64,000 nucleotides of DNA from RGIG7213 sp045540335 (GTDB taxonomy: Bacteria; Bacillota; Clostridia; Oscillospirales; CAG-272). Below, in pieces: positions 7,955-17,679 of this stretch. The notes beneath the pieces were generated by a model. That model ran no database searches. It worked only from the letters and a program-made list of their open reading frames with translations, and was not told the origin of the DNA. Location of the stretch: the NCBI GenBank assembly GCA_045540335.1, contig JAZQHC010000020.1, forward strand, positions 15,381-79,380. The letters run 5' to 3'. The position numbers and the translations under genes are program-made. The first letter of the stretch is position 1, and the number at the start of each line of letters is the position of its first letter.

Positions 7955-9754
7955 TTATTTAATAGGTTCAAAATCTGATGCGGGGTGCTTGCACAACGGG
8001 CAAATGAAATCATCCGGCAAGGGATCGCCCTCGTACACGTAGCCGCATATCTTACAAACGTAGCCCTTCTTTCCCTCTGTATTGGGTTTGGGCTTCACGT
8101 TGTTTTGATAGTACGTATAAGTCATAGTTTCTTTATCGGAAATTACCCTTGATTCTGTTACGGAACAGATAAACATTCCGTGCGTATCAAGATCAACGTA
8201 CTGTTCAACCTTAAGCGACATAAACGAATTGATATAACGCGGTAAAAATACAAGCCCATTGTCAGAACGAAGCACCTGGCAATTTGCAAATTTATCAACG
8301 TTTCTTCCGCTTACGAAGCCGAAAGCTTCAAATACCTTAAACGGCGCTTCCGTAGTAAGGCAGTTTATATTCATTATTCCCGTTTGTTTTATAACGTGGT
8401 GAGAATAGTTTTCTTTGTTTATCGTTACAGCTATTCTGTTTGGTGTATTTGTAACCTGCGTTACCGTATTTACGATAAGGCCATTATCCTTTTTGCCGTC
8501 GTTAGACGTTACAACATAAAGGCCGTAACCGATATTGAACAGCGCTGTAAGGTCGTTTTTATTCGCCGTATCGCTTTTACGTGCTATATATTCTTTACAA
8601 AGCTCTTCAACCAGGGCGTCAAGCTGTTGTTTGCTTTCTTCATTCAAAGCTGAAACTATTTTTACCGTATTATCTGCGTAGGTAATGTTCTTGCTTTTTT
8701 CAAGCATGCCCTTCATAACCTTAGCCGCAAGGGGTGCCCAGCTTCCGTTTTCGATAAGCGCAACCGTACGGTTTTGATAACTGCGTTCTGTAAGATGGTC
8801 TATAAATTCACGCATAAATGGGAATATACCTGCGTTATACGTTGTTGTAGCCAATACCAGCTTGCTGTATTTAAAAGCATCTGCAACTGCCTGTGCCATA
8901 TCGCATCTTGCAAGATCATGTACGACAACTGCGGGGCAACCGTTTGCACTTAATTTTTCTGCCAGCTGCAAAACAGCTTTTTTCGTATTGCCATATACGG
9001 ATGTGTATGCTATAACTATGCCGTCTTCCTCCGCCTGATAAGACGACCAAGTATTATACAATCCGATATAATACCCAAGATTTTCCTTTAAAACGGGGCC
9101 GTGCAAGGGGCATATAGCTTGTATATCAAGCGTTGACGCCTTTTTTAAAAGTGCCTGCACCTGTGCACCGTACTTTCCTACGATGCCGATATAATAGCGC
9201 CTCGCTTCGTCTTCCCACGCTTCTTCTGCATCAAGTGCGCCGAATTTTCCAAAGCCGTCTGCCGAAAACAGAACCTTATCCGTACTGTCATACGTTACTA
9301 TAACCTCCGGCCAATGTACCATGGGCGCAGTTACAAATGTTAATATATGTTTACCTAAGCAAAGTGTATCGCACTCGCCAACGACGATTTGCCTATCCTC
9401 AAATGCCGTTGCAAAAAAGCCCTTCATCATAGCAAACGACTTTGCAGATGAAACTATTTTCGCATTTGGGAAAACCTTTGTGAAATTTACAATGTTGGCG
9501 GAATGGTCAGGCTCCATATGCTGGATAACAAGATAATCAGGCGTTCTGCCCTGTAATGCGTTTTGGATATTATCAAGCCATTCGTGCGTAAAGTTAGCAT
9601 CGACCGTATCCATAACGGCAATTTTTTCATCCAATATTACGTAAGAATTATAGGATATTCCGTTTGGTACTTTATATTGACCCTCGAACAAGTCGATACG
9701 CTTGTCGTTAACGCCAACGTATTTTATATCGTTTGTTATATTCAAAGCTTTCAC
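7955..9754 (-). CDS. Multidomain flavodiiron protein (MBL-flavodoxin-flavin reductase-rubredoxin)
   Basis: 599 residues in four modules. The metallo-beta-lactamase domain (1-245) has the diiron ligands HMEPDHS, APMVHWPE, SADGFG and CPLHGP. A flavodoxin domain (about 250-390, YTSVYGNTKKAV) binds FMN. A flavin-reductase-like domain (about 400-535, LYVVTSNDGKKDNGLIVNT) follows, then a C-terminal rubredoxin (CKICGYVYEGDP ... CPLCKHPASDF). Such proteins reduce O2 to water (or NO) with NAD(P)H electrons, and the extra domains allow electron transfer within one chain. The start is GTG at 9754; a TTG at 9745 has better spacing from GGGGTG and may be the true start. First gene of the oxygen-stress operon. 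Confidence 0.93.
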   Translation of the reverse strand: MKALNITNDIKYVGVNDKRIDLFEGQYKVPNGISYNSYVILDEKIAVMDTVDANFTHEWLDNIQNALQGRTPDYLVIQHMEPDHSANIVNFTKVFPNAKIVSSAKSFAMMKGFFATAFEDRQIVVGECDTLCLGKHILTFVTAPMVHWPEVIVTYDSTDKVLFSADGFGKFGALDAEEAWEDEARRYYIGIVGKYGAQVQALLKKASTLDIQAICPLHGPVLKENLGYYIGLYNTWSSYQAEEDGIVIAYTSVYGNTKKAVLQLAEKLSANGCPAVVVHDLARCDMAQAVADAFKYSKLVLATTTYNAGIFPFMREFIDHLTERSYQNRTVALIENGSWAPLAAKVMKGMLEKSKNITYADNTVKIVSALNEESKQQLDALVEELCKEYIARKSDTANKNDLTALFNIGYGLYVVTSNDGKKDNGLIVNTVTQVTNTPNRIAVTINKENYSHHVIKQTGIMNINCLTTEAPFKVFEAFGFVSGRNVDKFANCQVLRSDNGLVFLPRYINSFMSLKVEQYVDLDTHGMFICSVTESRVISDKETMTYTYYQNNVKPKPNTEGKKGYVCKICGYVYEGDPLPDDFICPLCKHPASDFEPIK

Positions 9755-9775
9755 CCCTTTTTATATACTGCTTTT

Positions 9776-9804
9776 ATTATACATATATTATTCCGTTTTT
9801 TCAA
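9776..9804 (-). promoter_or_regulatory. Promoter of the oxygen-detoxification operon
   Basis: On the minus strand TTGAAA, 17 nt, TATAAT, about 22 nt upstream of the flavodiiron start. No obvious operator is seen. Confidence 0.7.
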
Positions 9805-9844
9805 GATAATTTGCATTTTTCATTTTAAAATATGCGGTATTTTA

Positions 9845-10948
9845 TTACGCTGTTTTTTTATAATACGCAACTGCAAGATCTGTAACGAGGTCATAAGAAC
9901 GGCTTCCCTGCACTTGCCCCTGCTGCTGAAGATAAGCATCCTGAACAGATTCGACCACCTGCGAAGCGGTGCTGTCACGGTATTCATCGAAAAACTCGCT
10001 GAAGGAAACAAGCTCGCCTTTAACCTTTGCCGACATATTTTGTAAAACTGCAAAATACGCCTCTTCATTTGCAGAATACAACGCCGAGGCAACGTATTCG
10101 TAAACCGAAAGATAGCCGCTGTACCTTATATATGCATCGTCAGACGAGATGCACACTAAAAACGCAACGAAATTAGCCTCTTCCTCTCGGCTGATTCCGC
10201 GCTGATGCGCCATTTCGTGTGCCACGGTAAACGGCAAGGTATAGTCGGGAAAATTGGTATTTATATTCGCCTCACCCGTAAAAAACGTATAAACGCCTGC
10301 AATATGCGTATATGTCCACGGTTTGGAAAGCAGCACCGGCTTTACAGAGGTATTAAGCTTTTGTATAAAATCGTGTTCTTCACACACGGTTTTATACGCT
10401 TGGTTAATTTTATCATCAAGCTCGGCAAGGGTATATGGCATTACGGTAAAGCCGTTTGCGCCCCTTGCAATATTTTCAGCCTCTTTATTTGCGTTTGCAA
10501 GAAGGATATTTGCAGTATATGCCAGCTCTTCCGCGCTGACCGGCTGTTTATCCATACCAAGCTTTTCGTCTATCGGGGTTGCGTAATAGCCCGAGGTAAA
10601 GTTTATAAGCAATATGGCAAATACCAACGCAGGAACGGAAAATACCCCGAAAAGATATCTTGCGGTAGAAACCGACTGCGAATCGTATTTCCATATATAA
10701 ACTGCTAAGGCAATAAAAATAACCGGCACGCACAGAAGCACGTATTCCGCAAGGGAAAACGGCAACCACCCCGTAGCGTATGCAAACGCACCGCGGAATA
10801 TTGCCCCTATATTTTCGTTCCAAAAATCTGCAAACGGGGTGCAAAAGCGCGAAATCAGCGCGATAATCACACCGAAAAGAAAAATGCAGTATATAACGGC
10901 AGATTTTTTAGGAACGTTTTTACTTATAAAATCCTTTATTTTTTTCAT
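9845..10948 (-). CDS. DUF3810-like membrane protein with a HExxH metallopeptidase motif
   Basis: 367 residues. Three hydrophobic segments fill the first 125 residues; the remainder is extracytoplasmic or peripheral and contains AHEMAHQRGISREEEANF, a zinc HExxH motif with a downstream Glu as third ligand candidate. This is the DUF3810 pattern; the family has no proven substrate. The start overlaps the stop of the pseudouridine synthase by 4 nt, so it is the last gene of a long operon. A role in envelope maintenance is only inferred from topology and the YfhO gene in the same operon. Confidence 0.75.
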   Translation of the reverse strand: MKKIKDFISKNVPKKSAVIYCIFLFGVIIALISRFCTPFADFWNENIGAIFRGAFAYATGWLPFSLAEYVLLCVPVIFIALAVYIWKYDSQSVSTARYLFGVFSVPALVFAILLINFTSGYYATPIDEKLGMDKQPVSAEELAYTANILLANANKEAENIARGANGFTVMPYTLAELDDKINQAYKTVCEEHDFIQKLNTSVKPVLLSKPWTYTHIAGVYTFFTGEANINTNFPDYTLPFTVAHEMAHQRGISREEEANFVAFLVCISSDDAYIRYSGYLSVYEYVASALYSANEEAYFAVLQNMSAKVKGELVSFSEFFDEYRDSTASQVVESVQDAYLQQQGQVQGSRSYDLVTDLAVAYYKKTA

Positions 10949-11817
10949 ATATACTTTTCAAACCTTTCGGGCAAGGGGCAGCTTAAAACTATCTTTTCTT
11001 CACTTACGGGGTGCGAAAATTCCAATCCGCCGGCGTGAAGCATCATGGGGATATCTTCATCTGCACTGTATAAAACGTCACCGAGAATGGGTATGCCCAT
11101 ATATTGCATATGAACACGCAGTTGATGCGTTCTTCCCGTGTGGGGTATCAATTTTACAAGCGATATATCGTTTTTTTCCGACATTTTGAAATATTCCGTT
11201 TTTGCATATTTGCCCTCGTTATCTTCGCATACGCACCGCAATATAACGCTTTGCTGATATCGGCGTATATTTTTTTCAATAAAGCCGTGCTGTGCACACT
11301 TGCCGTTAACCAGCGCAAAATACGTTTTTTGAAAATTTCCGCTTTGCATATTTTTGCACAATCTTGCGCACGCAAACGATGTTTTTGCGCAAAGCACTAT
11401 GCCGGATGTATCTTTATCAAGTCGGTTTACAGCGCGAAAAGCACAGCTTTCGCCCTTTTTGTTAAAATGGTGCATAAGCGCATTTGCAAGTGTATCCGTA
11501 TAATGGTTGTGCGACGGGTGTGTGGGCATACCGTACGGTTTATTTAACGCTATTATATCCGCATCTTCGTAAATAATATCTATCGGCATATTAAAAGGCA
11601 GGATATTTTGCGGCATTTGAACGTTATCCTTTAAGTCAAGGCACAAAATGTCGCCTTGGCGAAGAATATATCTTACCGTAACGTGCCGTTCGTTTACCGT
11701 AATACCGTTTTCCTTTTTCTTCAAGCGCGTTATTTCCGCAGAAGAAAGGGAAAGCTGCTGCCGCAACATATCGCGCAACAGCAGCCCGTCATACTTTTGT
11801 TCAATTACAATTTGCAA
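10945..11817 (-). CDS. RluA/RluD-family 23S rRNA or tRNA pseudouridine synthase
   Basis: 290 residues: an S4-like N-terminal RNA-binding region (SLSSAEITRLKKKENGITVN) and a catalytic domain with the signature RAVNRLDKDTSGIVLCAKT, whose Asp is the nucleophile, and PHTGRTHQLRVHMQYMGIP. It isomerises uridine in structured RNA; the site is not predictable. The annotated start is TTG, directly after the ilvE stop, with no strong ribosome binding site, so expression likely depends on coupling or on a different start. It overlaps the DUF3810 start by 4 nt. Confidence 0.9.
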   Translation of the reverse strand: MQIVIEQKYDGLLLRDMLRQQLSLSSAEITRLKKKENGITVNERHVTVRYILRQGDILCLDLKDNVQMPQNILPFNMPIDIIYEDADIIALNKPYGMPTHPSHNHYTDTLANALMHHFNKKGESCAFRAVNRLDKDTSGIVLCAKTSFACARLCKNMQSGNFQKTYFALVNGKCAQHGFIEKNIRRYQQSVILRCVCEDNEGKYAKTEYFKMSEKNDISLVKLIPHTGRTHQLRVHMQYMGIPILGDVLYSADEDIPMMLHAGGLEFSHPVSEEKIVLSCPLPERFEKYI

Positions 11818-11819
11818 AA

Positions 11820-12890
11820 TTATTTAATTTTTACAGCCCAGCCGAAGGGATCTGCAACGGTGCCCCATTGGATTCCTGTAAGCGTATCGTAAAGCTTTTG
11901 TGATATTGCACCGATCTTACCGTCGTTGATGACAGCTTTTTTGTATTCATCATCAAGCGAGCCAATCGGGGAAATAACTGCCGCAGTACCCGTACCAAAC
12001 GCTTCTTTAAGCTCGCCTTTGTCGTATGCTTCATAAAGCTCATCTACCGATAAGGGACGTTCAGAAACCTTTACGCCCCAGCTTTTAAGAAGCTCGATAC
12101 AAGAAGCCCTTGTAACACCGGGAAGGATGTTGCCTTCGTCAAGCGCAGGTGTAATAACTTCATCGCCGATAACGAAGAAAACGTTCATCGCACCAACCTC
12201 GTCGATATATTTTCTGTGGATACCGTCAAGCCAGAGAACCTGCGAATAGCCAAGCTTATTTGCCTTTTCCTGACCCTTGAGGGATGCAGCGTAGTTGCCG
12301 CCTACCTTTGCAAAGCCTGTGCCGCCCTTTACTGCACGAACATATTCCCTTTCGATAAATATTTTAACGGGATTGATGCCCTCTGCATAGTACGCCGCAA
12401 CGGGGGAAAGGATTATGCAGAAAAGGTAAGTGTGTGAGGGGTGAACGCCAAGCATGGGATCTGTTGCAATAATAAACGGTCTGATGTAAAGCGACGTGCC
12501 AACTTTAGTAGGTATCCAATCTTCATCAAAAAGAACGGTTTCGGTAATAGCTTGAAGAACGTCCTCGGAAGGTATCTGCGGAACGCAAAGTCTGTCGCAG
12601 GTATTTGCCATACGTTCGATATTTTTCATCGGGCGGAAAAGCTGTACGCCGCCGTCGGGCGTTTTGTACGCCTTCATACCTTCAAACAATTCCTGTGCGT
12701 AGTGGAAAACCATTGCAGAGGGGTCCAAGGGAAGGGGCGCGTAGGGAACGATTCTTGCATCGTGCCAGCCCTTTTCCGTGCTGTAGTTCATAAGAAACAT
12801 ATGGTCTGTAAAATACTTTCCGAAGCCGAGATTATCGTAATCGGGTTTTACTTTGGGTTGTGTTGTTCTTTCCTTTTTGATGTTAAGCAT
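11820..12890 (-). CDS. ilvE: Branched-chain amino acid aminotransferase
   Basis: 356 residues, fold-type IV PLP enzyme of the larger (about 355 aa) class. Visible motifs are FHYAQELFEGMKAYK, VRAVKGGTGFAKVGGNYAAS (phosphate and cofactor region) and LWLDGIHRKYIDEVGAMN, plus LPGVTRASCIELL near the end. The PLP lysine should lie in the GGTGFAKVGG segment. It transfers the amino group between glutamate and leucine, isoleucine or valine. ATG start with AAGGAG 8 nt upstream. No T-box or leader peptide precedes it, as it sits inside an operon with 2-nt gaps on both sides. Confidence 0.95.
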   Translation of the reverse strand: MLNIKKERTTQPKVKPDYDNLGFGKYFTDHMFLMNYSTEKGWHDARIVPYAPLPLDPSAMVFHYAQELFEGMKAYKTPDGGVQLFRPMKNIERMANTCDRLCVPQIPSEDVLQAITETVLFDEDWIPTKVGTSLYIRPFIIATDPMLGVHPSHTYLFCIILSPVAAYYAEGINPVKIFIEREYVRAVKGGTGFAKVGGNYAASLKGQEKANKLGYSQVLWLDGIHRKYIDEVGAMNVFFVIGDEVITPALDEGNILPGVTRASCIELLKSWGVKVSERPLSVDELYEAYDKGELKEAFGTGTAAVISPIGSLDDEYKKAVINDGKIGAISQKLYDTLTGIQWGTVADPFGWAVKIK

Positions 12891-12892
12891 TT

Positions 12893-13534
12893 TTATATCT
12901 CCTTAATTTCAAAATATTTCTTTAAAAAATCACTTAAAATTGATGCTATCCTTTTATATCCGAAAACGGTGGGATGCACACCGTCGCGCAAAAAAGCTAC
13001 GTGGTTTGATTCGTTTATGCCGGACAAAACGCGCATATCGCACAGAATGAAGCCCGTTTTTTCGGAAACATCTTTCATTGCTTTATAGTAGTCGTAAAGG
13101 GTATATCCTATTTCGTTTTTTTGCTGAAACGCCTGATATTTTTCGGTTCGCCCTTCATACTCGGAATATCGGTATATCGGGCTGACGTATATTATCGCGG
13201 CTTTCGGGTACATTTCAGAAAGGTGAAGCATACCCTTTCGCAAGCAACCGCAGAAATTATCAGCTATTCGGCTGTCGGTATTCCCTATCGGTACGCCGTA
13301 GTACCAATCGTTCGTTCCCGCCCATACTATTACCGCATCTACGTTTTCCAGCGGGGTGCTTTCCATTATCTTATCGTACACCGAATAAGGATATCCCGAT
13401 GAAAATGCGGCGGCGTTTTCTGCATAATTTACCATTTCTTCGGCAAAAAGCAGATCTTGCAAATTTTTTTGATATCCGCCTGCGGAAAAATTCGTGGTAG
13501 AAATACTGTCACCGTATATTACGCATTTTTTCAT
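12893..13534 (-). CDS. SGNH/GDSL-type hydrolase
   Basis: 213 residues with the four SGNH blocks in order: block I IYGDSIST (nucleophilic Ser), block II Gly region, block III VWAGTNDWYYG (Gly-x-Asn), and block V LRDGVHPTVFGY (Asp-x-x-His). No signal peptide, so probably a cytosolic esterase or acetylhydrolase. The start overlaps the 3' end of the YfhO gene by 4 nt. It may remove or edit an acyl group on a cell-envelope precursor, which is inferred only from the neighbour. Confidence 0.85.
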   Translation of the reverse strand: MKKCVIYGDSISTTNFSAGGYQKNLQDLLFAEEMVNYAENAAAFSSGYPYSVYDKIMESTPLENVDAVIVWAGTNDWYYGVPIGNTDSRIADNFCGCLRKGMLHLSEMYPKAAIIYVSPIYRYSEYEGRTEKYQAFQQKNEIGYTLYDYYKAMKDVSEKTGFILCDMRVLSGINESNHVAFLRDGVHPTVFGYKRIASILSDFLKKYFEIKEI

Positions 13535-16479
13535 GTATCCGTTTCACCTGCGGTATCGCTTTTCACTGCTTCTTCAGGCGGTGAAGCTTGATCGTTTTCG
13601 TTCGGCGTATCTTCGCTTTGCTGCACCTGTTCTGCTTCTTCGGCTGATTCTGCGGGGAAATCTATCGCGGTGCGAACCGCACTTAACAAATGCTGCTTGC
13701 GCTGTTTACGCACTTTATTATCCTTTACCGCAAACATAATCAAGGCAACAATACCTACAACAGATGCCGCACCGCCCAAAAGGAAGCCTTGCGGGATATA
13801 CGAAAGCTCTACTGTATGCTCGCCTTCGGTAATACTGAAGCACATTAGCGAATTAAGTGCCTTTTTCAATTCTACCTTTTTGCCATCTACTTTAACCGTC
13901 CACCCTTCATCATACGGGATAGACGTAAACACGGTAGTATCACCCGATTTTATGTTCATCGTGCCTTTTATCTTTGTATCGCTGTATTCCTGTACCGTTA
14001 TTTTACTTTCGGAAAGCGTATTGAAGGCAGATTTGAACGTCTCTTCATCAAAATAGAAGATATAATCGTGATTGCAGTAAAAATACAGATCGTCTTCTTT
14101 AAGATTAAGCTGTACCGTTATTTTATGGCCCTTTTCGTATTCGCCGAGATACAAAATAGAGTGCGTGTCATTCGTTAAATAAGAGCCCTTCGAAACGAAT
14201 GATCCGGTTTCTGTGCCGGGCGCAAGATCTCTTACGCGAAGTGTCGTATCACGCGGATATTGCGACGGGAAGTGAATATATACGCTTCCATCTCTATCGG
14301 CGGTAAAGGTAAATTCCACCGTTCCCTTAGATGAACCTGTTACAGCGTACTTATAGTGTGTATATCCGCCTGCATAAGCTTCTCTTACACCTTCGGTCTT
14401 TTTATCCTCTATATCAACGGGAACGAATATTTCCGTTTCTTTGCCGACCATGGCGGAAACCATGCTGTTAAGAATATCGGGGGCGGAATATTCAAGCACC
14501 TTGCCCTCGTCATCCTTCGCCATGTAATCGTATTTTAAGATATTGTCGGATACGCCGTACAACATCGGCAAGGCGTATTTATTCATATACGCATAAAGCA
14601 TATCAGGCGAGGTTTTATTGTCGCTTGTGGGATCCTCTCGCTTAACGATCTGCGAATATTCGGGCGGCATTTTGTTCGTTTTATCGGTTAAAACGTATTT
14701 TATTCCCAAAAGCGAATCGCCAACAGGGTTTGTGCCCACGTATTTCGACCAGTGCGATTTAGATGCGTAGCCCATTTTATTCAAAAGCTCTATAACCGAG
14801 GCGTTAAGCGTAGATGTGGAGCCTGATATGCCGCGCAGGCGCAACGTCATATTATCGTTTACCTTGCGGTGCGATGTTTTTTCCATTCTGTAAAGGGATA
14901 TATCCCCCGTTTGAACGGTGTTCGTAATACCCTTCCAGCGTTCAAAATATTCTACGTAGCTTGTACGCGAGGAATAAAGAACGTCGTCGTGCAATTTAAA
15001 CATATCGTAAACGCCGTTTATAAACAGCTCCAAGCATACGACGCTGCACAAAACTATCGGAACAATGCGGCTGTTTTTCTTTGCAACACCCCACAAAAGG
15101 GCTGTTAACACACCTATCATTATTATCCAGAACCAGATGGTAAGAAGAATGCCCGGTGTATATCCGCCGGATTTTTCAGCGGCGGTATAAAGCCAGTCAA
15201 ACTCGCCATCTGTTTCAACCATTTTCTGTATTAAAACGACAAGTATGCCAAGCACTGCGCCCGTGCCAAGAATCACGCGGTACATATGCGGCTTTAAGAA
15301 GCGGAATGCGTCGTACGCAAACACAAGAACCAAAAAGCAGAACATAAAGCTGTAACGGTAATTAAGCCAGTTGGGGCGCTGCATACCGTGCCACAGAAGA
15401 TCTATCGTAGAGCCTGTGAAGGAAAGTATCATAAACGCAAGTATGATACCGCCCATTATCTTTTGCCTGCCCCTTACCCTGTCTGTAACGAAATAAAGCG
15501 GCGAAAGCAACAGCGAAAGCAATCCGCAATATATAAACGGAAGTCCTTCGGGCCTTACCGTATCGTATGAATTGGGCATCATCTGCGTTAATATTTCGAG
15601 AAAATCGAATTTTGCAGAGAAGGTAAACGAAGGGTTTGAAAAATCGTCTTTTCCGAACGAAAGCGAATAGTACGTCGGCAATATGATCACCGCGGCTATT
15701 GCGGCGGCTATTGCTGAAAAAATGATAAATTTATAAAACGTAAAGAAAAATCTTGCAAAATCAGATGCTTTATACTTCGAAAGGAAGTAATAAAGGTAGT
15801 ACACCACAACGAAGATAGCAATCATAAAGCCGATATAGAAGTTTGCAATAAATGCAAGTGCCAACGTAACGGTGTAAAGCAAAAATCTTCCGCGGTCTAT
15901 CAGCGATTCAAGCCCTAAAAGTATCAACGGCAGATAGATCAACGCATCCATCCACATCGTGTTGTGCGCGTAAACGAAGGCATAGCTTGAAAGCGCGTAC
16001 ATACAAGAAAACATTATTACGTTTAACGGCTGCGAAGGGCGCGTTTTGTGCAGATAGTATCCAAACGTAAAGCCCATGCTTCCGCATTTAAGAAGCGTCA
16101 TCGCAAGAAGTGCTTCGGTAATACCGTCTTCAGGAAAAAACACGGTAAGAATAGCAAACGGGCTTGCCACGTAATACGCGTAAATACCCGAAAATTCGCC
16201 CGAAAGTGCCCTGTACCACGTATAAAACGGCGACGATTCGCCTTGGAACACATCTCTCATCGCTTCGAAAAAGTACACGTATTGCCCGTTAAGGTCCAAC
16301 ACCAAAACGGAATTCTGCCCGAAAGGATATACCCCCCTGATAATAAATATCAGCCACATTATAAGCAAGGGCAGTAAAAAGCACGCGGCAAGATACAATT
16401 TAGGCGAATTATACACCTGTTTTACCCTTGATAAAAACGCAGTAAGATATTTGTTTTTGTTAAATTGCGTTAATTCCAA
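13531..16479 (-). CDS. YfhO-family multispanning membrane protein
   Basis: 982 residues. After a short N-terminus come about 12 membrane segments to residue 560 with YPFGQNSVLVLDLNGQYVYF in the first outer loop, the hallmark of YfhO proteins. A large extracytoplasmic part (about 500-900) with beta-rich sequence precedes a last membrane helix and an acidic Glu/Gln-rich tail. YfhO proteins are GT-C-fold proteins linked to glycosylation of lipoteichoic acid or other envelope polymers in Bacillus. Start is TTG with AAAGGA 9 nt upstream. The gap to the dus gene is 23 nt. Confidence 0.9.
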   Translation of the reverse strand: MELTQFNKNKYLTAFLSRVKQVYNSPKLYLAACFLLPLLIMWLIFIIRGVYPFGQNSVLVLDLNGQYVYFFEAMRDVFQGESSPFYTWYRALSGEFSGIYAYYVASPFAILTVFFPEDGITEALLAMTLLKCGSMGFTFGYYLHKTRPSQPLNVIMFSCMYALSSYAFVYAHNTMWMDALIYLPLILLGLESLIDRGRFLLYTVTLALAFIANFYIGFMIAIFVVVYYLYYFLSKYKASDFARFFFTFYKFIIFSAIAAAIAAVIILPTYYSLSFGKDDFSNPSFTFSAKFDFLEILTQMMPNSYDTVRPEGLPFIYCGLLSLLLSPLYFVTDRVRGRQKIMGGIILAFMILSFTGSTIDLLWHGMQRPNWLNYRYSFMFCFLVLVFAYDAFRFLKPHMYRVILGTGAVLGILVVLIQKMVETDGEFDWLYTAAEKSGGYTPGILLTIWFWIIMIGVLTALLWGVAKKNSRIVPIVLCSVVCLELFINGVYDMFKLHDDVLYSSRTSYVEYFERWKGITNTVQTGDISLYRMEKTSHRKVNDNMTLRLRGISGSTSTLNASVIELLNKMGYASKSHWSKYVGTNPVGDSLLGIKYVLTDKTNKMPPEYSQIVKREDPTSDNKTSPDMLYAYMNKYALPMLYGVSDNILKYDYMAKDDEGKVLEYSAPDILNSMVSAMVGKETEIFVPVDIEDKKTEGVREAYAGGYTHYKYAVTGSSKGTVEFTFTADRDGSVYIHFPSQYPRDTTLRVRDLAPGTETGSFVSKGSYLTNDTHSILYLGEYEKGHKITVQLNLKEDDLYFYCNHDYIFYFDEETFKSAFNTLSESKITVQEYSDTKIKGTMNIKSGDTTVFTSIPYDEGWTVKVDGKKVELKKALNSLMCFSITEGEHTVELSYIPQGFLLGGAASVVGIVALIMFAVKDNKVRKQRKQHLLSAVRTAIDFPAESAEEAEQVQQSEDTPNENDQASPPEEAVKSDTAGETDT

Positions 16480-16502
16480 ATTCTTGTCCTTTCCTTTCCG
16501 GT

Positions 16503-17471
16503 TTATTGTGCTTTTTGCAAAGCATCTTCAAGTATTTGCACCATTTCTTCTTTTGTTTCCGCACGGTTTATCAACACCCTTACGGCACTTCCGCCGCGTA
16601 TGCCCTTAAGATACCAGGCGGCGTGCTTTCTTGATTCAAGAACGCCTATGCGGCCTTTTTTATCGGCAAGCGCACAGACGTGAACGATTGCCGCCTCTAT
16701 CCGCTGTGCATCCGTTGGCCTTTGGTACGGCGCATTTTGCATTTTTGCCGCTATTTCGGAAAAGATAAACGGATCGCCCTCTGCCGCGCGGCCTATTGCA
16801 CCGCCGTCGCACTTTGTATATTGCAATATACGTATAAAATCGTCCGCACAGGCAATATCGCCGTTCGCAATAACGGGGATAGACACGTCACTTTTCACAC
16901 GGGCAATAATATCGTAATCAACGGTGCCGTCGATATACATATCCTCGCGCGTTCTTCCGTGAACGCACACGGCGCTTGCGCCGCATTCCTGCGCGATCTT
17001 AGCAATTTCGGGCGCGTTTTTATGTGCCTTATCGTATCCTGCGCGTATCTTTACCGTTACAGGGCATGCAGATGCCTTCACGACCTCGGTAACGATATTT
17101 GCAACAAGCAACGGCGAACGCATCAGCGCACAGCCGTCGTTACCGCCGACGATCTTTTTAACAGGGCAACCCATATTTATATCAATAGCGCACGGCGGAA
17201 CCTGCATACGTGAAAGCGCGTGCGCCGCCTCTGCCATCATTTGCGGATCGTGCCCAAAGATTTGAACGGCGCAAGGCCCTTCATCGGGTGATATTTCCGC
17301 AATTTCAAATGTTTTTTTATCTCCGTAATGAAGTGCGGCGGCAGAAACCATTTCCGTAGTCATATATTCTGCGCCGTACTTTTTATATATCTTTCGTGAG
17401 CAGATGTCGGTTACCCCTGCCATCGGCGCAAGAAAAATACCGTATTTCAATTCTATATTTGCAATTTTCAT
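16503..17471 (-). CDS. dusB: tRNA-dihydrouridine synthase, DusB type
   Basis: 322 residues, FMN-binding TIM barrel. LAPMAGVTDICSRKIYKKYG, DINMGCPVKKIVGGNDGCAL (catalytic Cys in NDGCAL), VTVKIRAGYD and VCVHGRTREDMYIDG are present. It reduces uridine in the tRNA D-loop with NADPH. First gene of the six-gene operon running to 9845. A perfect 7-bp hairpin (TACACTC / GAGTGTA, 17475-17493) lies directly before the ATG, and no good ribosome binding site is visible outside it, so translation may be modulated by this structure (inference). Confidence 0.94.
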   Translation of the reverse strand: MKIANIELKYGIFLAPMAGVTDICSRKIYKKYGAEYMTTEMVSAAALHYGDKKTFEIAEISPDEGPCAVQIFGHDPQMMAEAAHALSRMQVPPCAIDINMGCPVKKIVGGNDGCALMRSPLLVANIVTEVVKASACPVTVKIRAGYDKAHKNAPEIAKIAQECGASAVCVHGRTREDMYIDGTVDYDIIARVKSDVSIPVIANGDIACADDFIRILQYTKCDGGAIGRAAEGDPFIFSEIAAKMQNAPYQRPTDAQRIEAAIVHVCALADKKGRIGVLESRKHAAWYLKGIRGGSAVRVLINRAETKEEMVQILEDALQKAQ

Positions 17472-17631
17472 ATTTACACTCGTTTAGAGTGTATCAAAAA
17501 AATGTGAATTTAGTGTTACATCGCACCATAAATATTTTTAATCATTATAATAAACGCGCAAAAAATATATTATAACGGGCATTGCAAGCACAAAAGCACT
17601 TGCTTATGAAACAAAAAAGCTTTAAAAAGAC

Positions 17632-17670
17632 AAAAAAATCACCCCGTTTGTATGGCAAAAACGGGGTGAT
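17632..17670 (-). terminator. Terminator of rpsO
   Basis: Minus-strand stem ATCACCCCGTTT / AAACGGGGTGAT with a 9-nt loop and a run of T after it, 10 nt beyond the rpsO stop. The rest of 17494-17631 holds no gene and should contain the promoter of the dusB operon. Confidence 0.92.
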
Positions 17671-17679
17671 CGTGTTTTC

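Noticed and set aside
12891..12892. T-box or leader attenuator before ilvE
   Set aside because: ilvE lies inside an operon with a 2-nt intergenic gap.
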